64,000 nucleotides of DNA from Caldimonas thermodepolymerans (GCF_015476235.1 NZ_CP064338.1:310001-374000), one strand, 5' to 3'; positions 50,981 to 60,027 are shown, numbered from the stretch's first letter. Numbers and translations: made by a program. The notes: generated by a model not told the origin, from the sequence alone.

Positions 50981-51024
50981 AAGTCCTCCTTTCCGAAGGG
51001 TTGAGGAAGCGACGTCGCAAGGCC

Positions 51025-51053
51025 AGTGTGCCCCTGCGGGGAGGGGGTGGCAA
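51025..51053 (-). promoter_or_regulatory. probable hpf promoter
   Basis: On the minus strand TTGCCA (51048-51053) is followed after 17 bases by CACACT (51025-51030). Transcription would start near 51018, about 38 bases before hpf. Confidence 0.5.
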
Positions 51054-51101
51054 GCCGGCAAGGGGATTCCCCGGGGCGGGCTTGTCCCTGATCAACAAAG
51101 C

Positions 51102-51116
51102 GCCCCGATTCGGGGC
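51102..51116 (-). terminator. terminator of the MCE transport operon
   Basis: GCCCCG and CGGGGC with loop ATT; on the minus strand GCTTTGTT follows (the stem's last GC included). It separates the MCE operon from hpf. Confidence 0.65.
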
Positions 51117-51207
51117 ATCATCTGCGTTTGACCCGGCTGCTGCGGCGCATACTTTCCCTTTCTGCGCCCCGGGGCGCCGCCAGCCCGATGCGTGCTTCGG
51201 CGCGGGG

Positions 51208-51852
51208 TCAGCGCGGGGTGCCGCGCGAGGCTTCCAGCTCGGCGGCGGCGGCGCGCGCGACCTGCTGCAGTAGCTGCGCCATGGCCTGCGCCTGCCCTTC
51301 GGGCGTGTCCGCGCCGACCGCCAGGGCCTCGCGGTGCACCGTGGTGCGCAGCAGGCGCTGCGGGGCGGCGGGCGCGGCGATCGAGATGCGCGCCTCCCCG
51401 TGCACGGTGCGGGCCGCGCGGTCGTAGTCGAACGACGCCAGCTCCACCTTCAGCAGGCGCTCGTCGGGGCCCGACGGGCAGTCCGATTCGCACACCACCC
51501 AGCCCGGCAGCGCGGCGCGCAGGCCGGCGACCAGATGGCGGCTCGCGCCGACGTCGATGCGCTCGGCCCAGGCCACATGCGGCCATTCCTCCAGCGTGCT
51601 GCTGCCGCTGCGGTAGCGCACGCGGCGCGACTGCAGGTATTCGGGCAGCGCGATGCGGCGCACCACCACGACCGGCCCAGGGGCCATGGTCGGCGTGGCG
51701 GCCGCCGGCGGGGTGGGCGGCAGCGTCAGCAGCGTGGCGGCCGGTCGCGGACCGGCGCAGGCGCCCAGCAGCGCGAGCAGGGCGGCGCAGGCCGCGAGGC
51801 GCAGCGGGCGCCGCCGCGGGGCGGGCAGGGGCGTGGCAGAGGCGTGGGTCAT
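51208..51852 (-). CDS. ABC-type transport auxiliary lipoprotein (PqiC-like)
   Basis: A 214-residue predicted lipoprotein with lipobox LLGAC after a Pro/Arg-rich N-terminus, and the ABC_trans_aux domain (VVVVRRIALPEYLQSRRVRY, EEWPHVAWAERID). In PqiABC-like systems such lipoproteins sit at the outer membrane and contact the MCE protein. It overlaps the MCE gene by 4 bp and is the last gene of the operon. Confidence 0.87.
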   Translation of the reverse strand: MTHASATPLPAPRRRPLRLAACAALLALLGACAGPRPAATLLTLPPTPPAAATPTMAPGPVVVVRRIALPEYLQSRRVRYRSGSSTLEEWPHVAWAERIDVGASRHLVAGLRAALPGWVVCESDCPSGPDERLLKVELASFDYDRAARTVHGEARISIAAPAAPQRLLRTTVHREALAVGADTPEGQAQAMAQLLQQVARAAAAELEASRGTPR

Positions 51853-52814
51853 GGTGTGTCGTTGCCAAAGATCACGGCGTTGGGCCGCTCCTCGAGCACT
51901 TCGCTCCAGGTGCGCAGGCTGCGCGCGGCCTGCGCGAGGTCGCGCACCGCGCCGTCCAGGTCGGCGCGCAGCGGCGCGCCCGGGGCGGCCATCTCGCTGA
52001 CGCGGTCGATCGCGGTCTGAGCGGATTCGGCCGCACGCCGGGCGGCCTGCAGCGTGGCAGCCAGCTCGGTCTGCAGCTGCTGCACGGTCTGGCCCGAGTC
52101 CTGCGCGAGGCGGGTCATCGCGCGCAGCGTGGCCTGGGTGTCGGCCTGCACGGCGACCAGCGCGGCCGAGGCGGTGCGCAGCGTCGAGCGCGCCTCGTCC
52201 ACGGTCTGCGCGATCGCGCCGGCGGTGGTGTCCAGGCTGCCCTGCGTGGCCGCGAGCGTCTGCTGCAGCGTGCGCAGCGTGTCGCGCAGGTCCTGCACCG
52301 TCTCGCGCAGCGGCAGCTCGGCCACCTGGTCGATCAGGGCGTCGAAGCGGTCGCCGAGCGCGGGGATCTCCGGCACGCCGCCCCCGCCGGCCAGCACCGC
52401 CGGGGTGTCGGGCGCGAAGTCGAGTTCGATGTACTTCTGGCCGGTCACGAAGCTCTGCGCCAGCAACCGTGCGCGCAGCCCCCGTTGCACCAGCGCGGGC
52501 AGGTCCAGCTCGGCGTCCTTGCCGCCGCCCGAGTACTGCACGGCGTCGGGGCGCAGCGAGACGTAGACCGGGATGCGGGCGTTCAGCGTGGCGTCGTCGA
52601 CCTCGATGCCGATCGATTCGACGCGCCCGACCGGCACGCCGCGGAAGGTGACGGGCGCGCCGACGTACAGGCCGTTGACGCTGCCCTTGAAGTAGACCGC
52701 GGCACGCAGTTCCTGGTGGAACAGCGCGTTGCCGCTCAACCAGATGATGCCGATCACCAGCAGCACCAGGGCGCCGATGACGAAGCTGCCGACGAGCAGG
52801 GCGTGACGTTTCAT
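51849..52814 (-). CDS. MCE-domain (MlaD-family) lipid-binding protein
   Basis: A 321-residue inner-membrane-anchored periplasmic protein. The N-terminal helix (LLVGSFVIGALVLLVIGIIW) is followed by a single MCE domain (AAVYFKGSVNGLYVGAPVTF and RGVPVGRVESIGIE), then about 150 residues of coiled coil (TLRTLQQTLAATQGSLDTTA, AAESAQTAIDRVSEMA). MCE proteins form hexameric tunnels or tips that shuttle lipids. It overlaps both neighbours by 4 bp. Confidence 0.92.
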   Translation of the reverse strand: MKRHALLVGSFVIGALVLLVIGIIWLSGNALFHQELRAAVYFKGSVNGLYVGAPVTFRGVPVGRVESIGIEVDDATLNARIPVYVSLRPDAVQYSGGGKDAELDLPALVQRGLRARLLAQSFVTGQKYIELDFAPDTPAVLAGGGGVPEIPALGDRFDALIDQVAELPLRETVQDLRDTLRTLQQTLAATQGSLDTTAGAIAQTVDEARSTLRTASAALVAVQADTQATLRAMTRLAQDSGQTVQQLQTELAATLQAARRAAESAQTAIDRVSEMAAPGAPLRADLDGAVRDLAQAARSLRTWSEVLEERPNAVIFGNDTP

Positions 52815-53581
52815 GGGGTGGTTGCAGGCTGCGGCGGGGCGGCCGGTTCCTCGCGGCGGAGGAAGGCGCGCACCGTCGGGTGGGTGGCTTGTTCGCGCAG
52901 GGCGCGCGGGCTGCCGTGCGCGATCGGATGGCGGCTGTCGGCGTCGAGGAAGATGCCGTCGTCGGCCACCGCGAACAGGCTGGGCAGTTCGTGGCTGACC
53001 ATCACGATCGCGGCGCCGGTGCGCTCGCGCACCTCGAGGATCAGGTCGTCCAGGCGCTTCGAGCTGATCGGGTCCAGCCCGGCCGAGGGTTCGTCGAGGA
53101 ACAGCAGCTGCGGCTCGGCGGCCAGCGCGCGCGCCAGGCCGGCGCGCTTCTTCATGCCGCCGCTGATGTCGGACGGGTAGTAGCCGGCGAAGCGCTCCAG
53201 CCCGACCCAGGCCAGCACCTCGCGCGCGCGGGCCTCGCGCTGCTTCGCGTCGAGCCGGGTGTGCTGTTCCAGCGGCAGGCAGACGTTTTCCAGCAGGGTC
53301 ATCGAGGACCACAGCGCGCCGCTCTGGAACAGCATGCCGAAGCGCCGGCGGATGGTCGCGCGCGTGGCCTCGTCGGCGCTCCAGTAGTCGGTGCCGTCGT
53401 ACTCGACCCGGCCGGCGGCCGGTCGCAGCAGCCCGACCAGGTGCTTGAGCAGCGTGCTCTTGCCGCAGCCGCTGCCGCCCATCACCGCGAAGATGGTGCC
53501 CGGCTGCACGTCGAAGGCGATGTCGCGCTGGATCAGCCGGTCGCCGAAGCGCATCTCGAGGTCACGCACGCACAGTCGCAT
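52811..53581 (-). CDS. ABC transporter ATP-binding protein, MlaF type
   Basis: A 256-residue ATPase. Walker A GGSGCGKST, Q-loop LFQSGALWSSMTLLENV, signature SDISGGMKKRAGLARAL, Walker B LLFLDEPSAGLDP and VSHELPSL are all present; the KKR in the signature is typical of MlaF. It energises lipid movement through the permease. ATG 53581 starts 2 bp after the permease stop, and the stop overlaps the MCE gene. Confidence 0.93.
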   Translation of the reverse strand: MRLCVRDLEMRFGDRLIQRDIAFDVQPGTIFAVMGGSGCGKSTLLKHLVGLLRPAAGRVEYDGTDYWSADEATRATIRRRFGMLFQSGALWSSMTLLENVCLPLEQHTRLDAKQREARAREVLAWVGLERFAGYYPSDISGGMKKRAGLARALAAEPQLLFLDEPSAGLDPISSKRLDDLILEVRERTGAAIVMVSHELPSLFAVADDGIFLDADSRHPIAHGSPRALREQATHPTVRAFLRREEPAAPPQPATTP

Positions 53582-53583
53582 GG

Positions 53584-54363
53584 CTATACCCCCAGGGCGT
53601 TCGCGCACACCGCGAACACCGCGTCCAGCGCGATGATGCCGACGATGCTGAACACCACCGAACGGGTGGTCGCCAGGCCGACGCCCGCGGCGTTGCGCTG
53701 CGCGTGCAGGCCGAAGTAGCAGCCGGTCATCGCGACCAGCGCGCCGAACACGAAGGACTTGACCAGCCCGAGGTTGACGTGCGCCCAGGACAGCGCCTGG
53801 AAGGTGCGCTCGAAGTAGGCCGCCGGGGCGAGGTCGAGCATGCCCACGCCGACCAGCATGCCGCCCACCAGCCCGGTGGCGCAGCCGTAGACGTACAGCA
53901 GCGGCATCATCAGCAGCAGGGCAAGCACGCGCGGCACGACCAGGTAGTCCACCGCGGGCAGCCCCACCACCTCCAGCGCGTCGATTTCCTCGTTGGCCTG
54001 CATCGTGGCCAGTTCGGCAGCAAATGCCGCACCCGTGCGGCCGGCCATCACGACGGCGGTGATCACTGCGGCCATCTCGCGCGCGACGGCGATGCCGACC
54101 AGGTCGGCGACGTAGATGCCGGCGCCGAACTTGACCAGCTGCACCGCGCCGACGAAGGCCAGGATCGCGCCGACCAGGACGTTGACCACCGTGACGATGG
54201 GCAGTGCCCGCGCGCTGCAGTCGGCGGTGACCCGCGCCAGCTCGCGCAGCGGGAAGCGCCAGCGCCCGCGCACCCCGGCCGCGGCGGCCAGCAGCACCTG
54301 GCCGAGGAAGGCCACGGCGCGCAGCGGCAGCAGGCGGGGCAGGGCGGAGAAGGCGGTGCGCAT
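53584..54363 (-). CDS. MlaE-family ABC transporter permease
   Basis: A 259-residue permease with five to six helices. MlaE signatures include VNVLVGAILAFVGAVQLVKF, MAGRTGAAFAAELATMQANE and EEIDALEVVGLPAVDYLVVPR. It lacks the N-terminal STAS-like extension of some betaproteobacterial relatives. Start candidates are ATG 54363 and ATG 54384, neither with a good ribosome site; I give the shorter. First gene of the permease-ATPase-MCE-lipoprotein operon, resembling Mla without MlaB and MlaC. Confidence 0.9.
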   Translation of the reverse strand: MRTAFSALPRLLPLRAVAFLGQVLLAAAAGVRGRWRFPLRELARVTADCSARALPIVTVVNVLVGAILAFVGAVQLVKFGAGIYVADLVGIAVAREMAAVITAVVMAGRTGAAFAAELATMQANEEIDALEVVGLPAVDYLVVPRVLALLLMMPLLYVYGCATGLVGGMLVGVGMLDLAPAAYFERTFQALSWAHVNLGLVKSFVFGALVAMTGCYFGLHAQRNAAGVGLATTRSVVFSIVGIIALDAVFAVCANALGV

Positions 54364-54523
54364 GAGGCCGGATTGTGCGGGCATTCGGTGACGCGCCACG
54401 GCGCGGGCCGGCACCGTGGCGGTTTGAACCTGTTGCCGGCAGGGCCGTGTGGCACCGGAGCGGACGGCCGCGCCGCCGGCGGGCACACTGGGGGCACGAT
54501 CACTTCCTCCAGGACGGCAGGCC

Positions 54524-55753
54524 ATGCGTCTTTCGGTCGACAAGGACAGGCTCAGGTTCGTGCTGCTCGAGGGCATCCACCCCTCGGCGGTGGAGGCGTT
54601 GCACCGCGACGGCTACACCCAGGTGGTCACGCACCCCAAGGCGCTGTCCGGCGAGGCGCTGGCCGAGGCGATCGGCGATGCGCATTTCGTCGGCATCCGC
54701 TCGCGCACCCGGCTCACCGAGGCGGTGCTGGCGCAGGCGCCGAAGCTGGTGGCCATCGGCGCCTTCTGCATCGGCACCAACCAGATCGACCTGGAGGCCG
54801 CGGCCCGGCGCGGCATCCCGGTGTTCAACGCGCCGTTCTCCAACACCCGCAGCGTGGCCGAGCTGGTGGTCGCCGAGATCGTGATGCTGATGCGCGGCAT
54901 CCCGCAGAAGAACGCGCTGCTGCACCGCGGCGGCTGGGCCAAGAGCGCGACGCACGCGTACGAGGTGCGCGGCAAGACGCTGGGCATCGTCGGCTACGGC
55001 CACATCGGCACCCAGGTCGGCGTGCTGGCCGAGCACCTGGGCATGCGCGTGGTGTTCCACGACATCGAGGCCAAGCTGCCGCTGGGCAACGCGCGCCAGC
55101 TGGGGTCGCTGGACGAGGTGCTGGAGGCGGCCGACGTGGTCAGCCTGCACGTGCCCGAGACGCCGGCCACGCTGAACCTGATCGGCGCGCCGCAGCTGGC
55201 GCGCATGAAGCCCGGCAGCTGCCTGATCAACGCCTCGCGCGGCACGGTGGTCGACATCGACGCACTGGTCGCCGCGCTCGATGGCGGGCACCTGCTCGGC
55301 GCGGCGATCGACGTGTTTCCCGTCGAGCCGCAGGGCAACGACGCGGCGTTCGAGTCCCCGCTGACGCGCTTCGACAACGTGATCCTGACGCCGCACATCG
55401 GCGGCTCGACGCTGGAGGCGCAGGAAAGCATCGGGCGCGAGGTGGCGGCCAAGCTGATCCGCTACAGCAACAACGGCTCGACGGTCTCGGCGGTCAACTT
55501 CCCCGAGGTCTCCCTGCCGGAGCTGCACGCGGGCGCCTGCCGGCTGCTGCACGTCCACCACAACGTGCCGGGCGTGATGGCGCGGGTCAACGAACGCTTC
55601 TCGGCCGCCGGCATCAACGTCGCGGCGCAGTACCTGCAGACCAACGCCCAGGTCGGCTACGTGGTGGTGGACATCGACGCCGCCGCCAGCCAGGTGGCGC
55701 TGCACGAGCTGTGCGCGATCGAGGGCACGATCCGCTGTCGCATCCTGTATTGA
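54524..55753 (+). CDS. serA: D-3-phosphoglycerate dehydrogenase SerA
   Basis: A 409-residue NAD-dependent dehydrogenase, first step of serine synthesis. The nucleotide loop is GIVGYGHIGTQVG; catalytic residues are the Arg of NASRGTVVDI, the Glu of VFPVEPQGN and the His of LTPHIGGST. A C-terminal ACT domain (VPGVMARVNERFSAAGINVA) is the serine-feedback site. CACACT at 54484-54489 is a likely -10, with AGGA before ATG 54524. The length matches E. coli SerA. Confidence 0.95.
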   Translation: MRLSVDKDRLRFVLLEGIHPSAVEALHRDGYTQVVTHPKALSGEALAEAIGDAHFVGIRSRTRLTEAVLAQAPKLVAIGAFCIGTNQIDLEAAARRGIPVFNAPFSNTRSVAELVVAEIVMLMRGIPQKNALLHRGGWAKSATHAYEVRGKTLGIVGYGHIGTQVGVLAEHLGMRVVFHDIEAKLPLGNARQLGSLDEVLEAADVVSLHVPETPATLNLIGAPQLARMKPGSCLINASRGTVVDIDALVAALDGGHLLGAAIDVFPVEPQGNDAAFESPLTRFDNVILTPHIGGSTLEAQESIGREVAAKLIRYSNNGSTVSAVNFPEVSLPELHAGACRLLHVHHNVPGVMARVNERFSAAGINVAAQYLQTNAQVGYVVVDIDAAASQVALHELCAIEGTIRCRILY

Positions 55754-55821
55754 ACCGGCATGGCCGGGCGAGCGCGCAGGCCCTAGGATCGGGGCCTGCC
55801 CCGAGCCGATCCGCCGCCGCC

Positions 55822-56577
55822 ATGCCCTCGACCCCCCGCCTGCCCGAACCGAACGATGTCCTGCCGGCCGGGCCGCTGGCCCGCCTGCGCCGGGGCCTGC
55901 GGCAGCGGGCGCTGCTCGCGCCGCTGCTGCTGGTCGCCTTCGTCGCGCTGGCGACCTGGGCCTTCATCGAGCTCGCGGACGAGGTCATCGAAGGCGAGAT
56001 CCACGACCTCGACCGGCGCCTGCTGCTGGCGCTGCGCCACCCCGACGACCCCTCCGCCCCCTGGGGGCCGTGGTGGGTGGAGGTGCTGATGCGCGACCTC
56101 ACGGCCCTGGGCAGTACCACGGTGCTGACGGTGGTCGCGCTGGGGGCGGTGGGCTACCTGCTGATCGTCCGGCGCTTCGGCATGGCGGTGATGGTGGCGT
56201 GCTCGGTGCTGGGCGGGCTGGGGGCGAGCCACGCGCTGAAATGGCTGATCGAGCGCCCGCGCCCGGACCTGGTGCCGCACGGGGTGCCGGTGCTCACGCT
56301 CAGCTTCCCGAGCGGCCACGCGACCATGTCGGCGGTGGTCTACCTCACGCTGGCCGCCCTGCTGGCGCGCCTGCAACCCGGCCGCGCCGCCGGTGGCTAC
56401 CTGCTCGCGGTGGCGGTGCTGCTGACGGTGGGCGTGGGGTTCAGCCGGGTCTACCTGGGCGTGCACTGGCCGAGCGACGTGCTGGCCGGCTGGGCGCTCG
56501 GGGCGGGCTGGGCCGCCGCCTGCCTGCTGGTCTGGCATGCCCTCGAGCGGCGGCGTCCGGGGCTCGGCGACGCCTGA
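55822..56577 (+). CDS. PAP2-family membrane phosphatase
   Basis: A 251-residue integral membrane phosphatase. The three PAP2 motifs are KWLIERPRP, PSGHATMS and SRVYLGVHWPSD, embedded in six predicted helices, with the catalytic His in the last. Members dephosphorylate undecaprenyl pyrophosphate, phosphatidate or phosphatidylglycerol phosphate; the substrate cannot be assigned. TAGGAT about 37 bases upstream may be the -10. ATG 55822 is the first in frame near the conserved region. Confidence 0.9.
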   Translation: MPSTPRLPEPNDVLPAGPLARLRRGLRQRALLAPLLLVAFVALATWAFIELADEVIEGEIHDLDRRLLLALRHPDDPSAPWGPWWVEVLMRDLTALGSTTVLTVVALGAVGYLLIVRRFGMAVMVACSVLGGLGASHALKWLIERPRPDLVPHGVPVLTLSFPSGHATMSAVVYLTLAALLARLQPGRAAGGYLLAVAVLLTVGVGFSRVYLGVHWPSDVLAGWALGAGWAAACLLVWHALERRRPGLGDA

Positions 56578-56713
56578 AGCACGGATCGCGCGCCCGCGTG
56601 TAACCCTGCCGCAAAAGCCCCCGGAGGGCGGTCGGCTTGGCGGGATCGCCGCGAGGCGGGAAAATCGCGGTTTCGTTTCCCTTTCCGAAGGTCTGCCTGG
56701 AGGCATCTCATTC

Positions 56714-56932
56714 ATGTCCAAAACCGTCGTCACCCGCATCCACGAGGATGGCCTGCGCTACCGGTCCAAGACGGTCGGGTCGCCGTTCGCGAGCAAGGCC
56801 AACACCCGTTCCTGCTTCAAGTGCGGGAAGCACCGGACGCCTGACCAGCTGCAGTCCAAGAAACTGCTCGGCAAGACCGAAATGGTCTGCAAGCCCTCCT
56901 GCAAGGAACTGGCCGCCGCCCTCGGCGAATGA
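56714..56932 (+). CDS. small zinc-ribbon-like protein of unknown function
   Basis: A 72-residue basic protein with four cysteines in CFKCGKHR and VCKPSCKE, spaced as a possible treble-clef or zinc ribbon. Basic residues (RYRSKTVGSPFASK) could contact nucleic acid. I do not recognise a named family. ATG 56714 lies some way after CTGGAGG. It stands alone between the PAP2 gene and convergent fliA, and a GC-rich hairpin with a pyrimidine tract follows. Confidence 0.75.
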   Translation: MSKTVVTRIHEDGLRYRSKTVGSPFASKANTRSCFKCGKHRTPDQLQSKKLLGKTEMVCKPSCKELAAALGE

Positions 56933-56942
56933 GCGGCCCGGC

Positions 56943-56967
56943 GGCGCGCGCCGTCGCTGCGCGCGCG
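56943..56967 (+). terminator. terminator after the zinc-ribbon-like gene
   Basis: GGCGCGCG and CGCGCGCC with a nine-base loop, followed by a long pyrimidine stretch (TCTCCCCTCCCTTT). Confidence 0.6.
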
Positions 56968-57037
56968 CCTCTCCCCTCCCTTTCCCCGCCCGTCTTGAGG
57001 CGTGCCCGCGCGGCCCGGCCGCACCGCGGCCGCGTCC

Positions 57038-57763
57038 TCACCAGTCCCGCAGCTTGATGCGCAGCCGGCGCACTGCCTGCGCATGCAGGTGGCAGACGCG
57101 GGACTCGCTCACGCCCAGCACCTCGCCGATCTCGCGCAGGCTCAGGTCCTGCTCGTGGTAGAGGCTGAGCGCCTGGCGCTCGCGCTCGGGCAGCGCCTCG
57201 ATCGCGCGCACCAGGGCCTGGCGGCGCCGCCGTTCGCCCACGTGGTGCACGGGGTCGGCCTGCGCATCGGCGACGTGCCGCTCCAGCGTGCTTCCCTCGT
57301 CGTCGTCACCCGTCACCTCGTCGAGCGAGACGAACTGCGATTCGTGCACGCTGGTGCGCAGGGTCTCGTACTCGTCCAGCGTGATCTCCAGCTCGCGCGC
57401 GATCTCGGAAGGCTGCGGCGCGCGGCCCAGGCGCTGCTCCAGGCGCTGCACCGCGGCGCCGGCGTCGCGCTGGCGGCGGCGCACGTCGCGGCTGGCCCAG
57501 TCGGCCGCGCGCAGCTCGTCCAGCATCGCGCCGTGGATGCGCGGCGTGGCGTAGGCCTCGAACTGCGGACCTTCGGTGAGCTCGCTGCGCGACAGCACCT
57601 CGGCCAGGCCGATCATGCCGGCCTGCAGCAGGTCGTCGAACTCCACGTTGGCCGGCAGCCGGGACACCAGCCGCTGCGCCATCCGGCGCACCATCGGCCG
57701 GTGCTGGCGCAGCAGCCGGTCCAGGTCCTGGCGTCGGGTGGTGAGGGTGGCGTCGTCCGTCAT
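57038..57763 (-). CDS. fliA: flagellar RNA polymerase sigma factor FliA (sigma-28)
   Basis: A 241-residue sigma-70-type factor. Region 2 contains FDDLLQAGMIGLAEVLSR and FEAYATPRIHGAMLDELRAADW, typical of sigma-28; region 3 LGRAPQPSEIARELEITLDE; region 4 ALPERERQALSLYHEQDLSL with the HTH ISEVLGVSESRVCHL-like (here IGEVLGVSESRVCHLH). It directs late flagellar and chemotaxis transcription. ATG 57763 precedes conserved sequence. No FlhFG or FlgM genes are adjacent; the next gene upstream is a 75-codon ORF. Confidence 0.94.
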   Translation of the reverse strand: MTDDATLTTRRQDLDRLLRQHRPMVRRMAQRLVSRLPANVEFDDLLQAGMIGLAEVLSRSELTEGPQFEAYATPRIHGAMLDELRAADWASRDVRRRQRDAGAAVQRLEQRLGRAPQPSEIARELEITLDEYETLRTSVHESQFVSLDEVTGDDDEGSTLERHVADAQADPVHHVGERRRRQALVRAIEALPERERQALSLYHEQDLSLREIGEVLGVSESRVCHLHAQAVRRLRIKLRDW

Positions 57764-57855
57764 GGCTGTCGGCTCCAGGCAAAGCCTCGCCCCTCGCGCC
57801 ATCGGCGCGATGCTCGGCTGTCGGGTTCTGGCAGCGGCCCGGGCAGGGCCGGAAA

Positions 57856-58083
57856 TCACGCGATCGTGGGATCGGCGGCGAGGTCGCCCGGGTGACGGGC
57901 CGGCGTCTGGTCCAGCGGGCGGTAGACGCGGCTTTGCAGACTGGCGAGGCGGTCGGACAGCTGCACGGCTTGCAACACGGCTTGCGGATGGGTCATCAAC
58001 GCGAACGGGTTGGCGGCAAGGTCGAGCGGCTGGGCTCCGATGTCTCCTGGCACCGTCTCGGGCACGTCGTCAAATGTAGTCAT
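57856..58083 (-). CDS. small protein of unknown function upstream of fliA
   Basis: A 75-residue acidic protein without signal peptide or known domain. Its central part (NPFALMTHPQAVLQAVQLSD, RLASLQSRVYRPLD) is helical. ATG 58083 is preferred. It lies 92 bp upstream of fliA in the same direction, so it may be co-transcribed and linked to motility, but that is inference. Confidence 0.55.
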   Translation of the reverse strand: MTTFDDVPETVPGDIGAQPLDLAANPFALMTHPQAVLQAVQLSDRLASLQSRVYRPLDQTPARHPGDLAADPTIA

Positions 58084-58212
58084 TGCTTCTCGAATTCCAC
58101 AGTAGCCGGGGTCTAGAGTGAATGTCAGGCATTTTCCGACACCTTGACGGCCGGATTGGGACACCGGCCGCTGGCACCCCGGCGAGCGGGCCGTCCGCCG
58201 CCGCGGCAGGCT

Positions 58213-60027
58213 TCAGCGTCCCAGCGGCTGCGTGCGCGCCTCGAGCCAGGCGAGCGCGTCGCCCTGCACCAGCGGCGCGACACGCTCGCGCACCGTGGCG
58301 TGGTAGGCGTTGAGCCATGCCAGCTCGTCGTCGCGCAGCAGCCTCAGCTCGATGCAGCGCGTGTCGATCGGGCACAGCGTGAGCGTCTCGAAGGCGAGGT
58401 ACTCGCCGAATCCGGTCTCGCCCGCGGGCACGTTCATCGCGAGGTTCTCGATGCGCACGCCCCACTGCCCCGGCCGGTACAGCCCCGGCTCGATCGAGGT
58501 GACCATGCCGGGCTCCATCGCGGTGTGCGGTTCGGGGGCCGCATGGTACGAGATCACCTGCGGGCCTTCGTGCACGTTGAGGAAATAGCCGACGCCGTGG
58601 CCGGTGCCGTGCCCGTAGTCGAGCCCGTGCTCCCACAGCGGCGCGCGCGCGATCGCGTCGAGCAGCGGCGAGCGGATGCCGCGCGGGAAGCGCGCCCGCG
58701 ACAACGCCATCATGGCCTTGAGCACCAGCGTGAAGTCGCGCCGCTGCTCGGCGCTTGGGGTGCCGATGGGCACCACGCGGGTGATGTCGGTGGTGCCGCC
58801 GAGGTACTGCCCGCCCGAGTCGATGAGCAGCAGGCCGTGGCCCTCGATCACCGCGTGCGACTCGGGGGTGGCGCGGTAATGCGGCATCGCGCCGTTGGCG
58901 TTGAAGCCGGCGATCGTCGCGAAGCTGGGGCACACGAATCCCGGGCGGCGCGCGCGGGCGGCGGTGATCTGCTCGTCGACGTCCAGCTCGGTGAGGCGCG
59001 CGCCGCGCTGCAGCGCCTGCTCGAAGGCGGCGAAGAACTCGGCCAGCGCCGCGCCGTCGTTGGCCATCGTCGTGCGGATGTGCGCCGCCTCGGCCGCGCT
59101 CTTGCGTGCCTTGGCCAGCGTGGTCGGGTTCACCGCCTCGATCACCTGCACGTCGCCCGGCAGCGCCTCGCGCAGGCCCAGCGTGACGCGGCGCGGGTCG
59201 AGCAGGAGGCTGCCGCGCAGCTGCAGCAGCCGCACGCGCGCCTGCTCGTAGGGAGCGATGTCCACCCCGTCGCGCGCCAGCGCCTCGCGCAGCGCGGCCG
59301 GCACCTTGGCCTCGGGGAGGAACAGCGTGGCCGAATCCAGCCCGATGAGCGCGTGGGCGACGAACACCGGGTTGTACGGCACGTCCGCGCCGCGCAGGTT
59401 GAACAGCCAGGCGATGTCGTCCAGCGTCGAGATCCAGTGCCACTGCGCGCCGCGCTCGCGCATCGTCGCGCGCAGCCCGGCGAGCTTGTCGGCGCGCGGG
59501 CGGGTCGCCTCGGGCGGCCGGTGTTCGGTCACCGGCGCGTCGGGCAGGCCGGGGCGGTCGGGCCAGACCTCGTCCATCAGGTCGAGGTCGGAGCGCAGCT
59601 GCACGCCCCGTGCCTGCAGGGCCTCGCGCAGCGCGCGCGCCGCGGCCAGCGCCAGCACCTGGCCGTCGACGCCGACCACCTCGCCGGCCGGCACGTGCTG
59701 CGCCAGCCAGTCGATGTGCGCCAGGCTCTGCCCGGAGGGGATCTTCTCCAGCGCGATGCCGGTGCCGGACAGCTGTGCCTCGGCCTGCACCCAGTAGCGG
59801 CTGTCGGCGAACAGGCGGGCGTCCGTCGGCGTGACGACCAGCGTGCCCATCGAGCCGGTGAAGCCGCTCAGCCACTCGCGGCTCTTCCAGCGCTCGGGCA
59901 GGTATTCGGACAGGTGCGGGTCGGCCGAGGGCACCAGCCAGGCGGCCAGGCGGTGGCGTTGCATCGCGGCGCGCAGCGCGCCCAGGCGCTCGCGGACGGC
60001 AGGCAGGCGGGAATCGGGCGTGTTCAT
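58213..60027 (-). CDS. Xaa-Pro aminopeptidase family (M24B) peptidase
   Basis: A 604-residue metallopeptidase of the three-domain aminopeptidase P type. Two creatinase-like N-terminal domains (LPAVRERLGALRAAMQRH, WLVPSADPHLSEYLPERWK) precede the pita-bread domain with metal ligands in LLIDSGGQY, GGTTDITR, GTGHGVGYF, TSIEPGLY and FGEYLAFE. It removes N-terminal residues before proline. The length fits the eukaryote-like long form common in proteobacteria. The ATG at 60027 is clear. The gene is divergent from corA. Confidence 0.92.
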   Translation of the reverse strand: MNTPDSRLPAVRERLGALRAAMQRHRLAAWLVPSADPHLSEYLPERWKSREWLSGFTGSMGTLVVTPTDARLFADSRYWVQAEAQLSGTGIALEKIPSGQSLAHIDWLAQHVPAGEVVGVDGQVLALAAARALREALQARGVQLRSDLDLMDEVWPDRPGLPDAPVTEHRPPEATRPRADKLAGLRATMRERGAQWHWISTLDDIAWLFNLRGADVPYNPVFVAHALIGLDSATLFLPEAKVPAALREALARDGVDIAPYEQARVRLLQLRGSLLLDPRRVTLGLREALPGDVQVIEAVNPTTLAKARKSAAEAAHIRTTMANDGAALAEFFAAFEQALQRGARLTELDVDEQITAARARRPGFVCPSFATIAGFNANGAMPHYRATPESHAVIEGHGLLLIDSGGQYLGGTTDITRVVPIGTPSAEQRRDFTLVLKAMMALSRARFPRGIRSPLLDAIARAPLWEHGLDYGHGTGHGVGYFLNVHEGPQVISYHAAPEPHTAMEPGMVTSIEPGLYRPGQWGVRIENLAMNVPAGETGFGEYLAFETLTLCPIDTRCIELRLLRDDELAWLNAYHATVRERVAPLVQGDALAWLEARTQPLGR

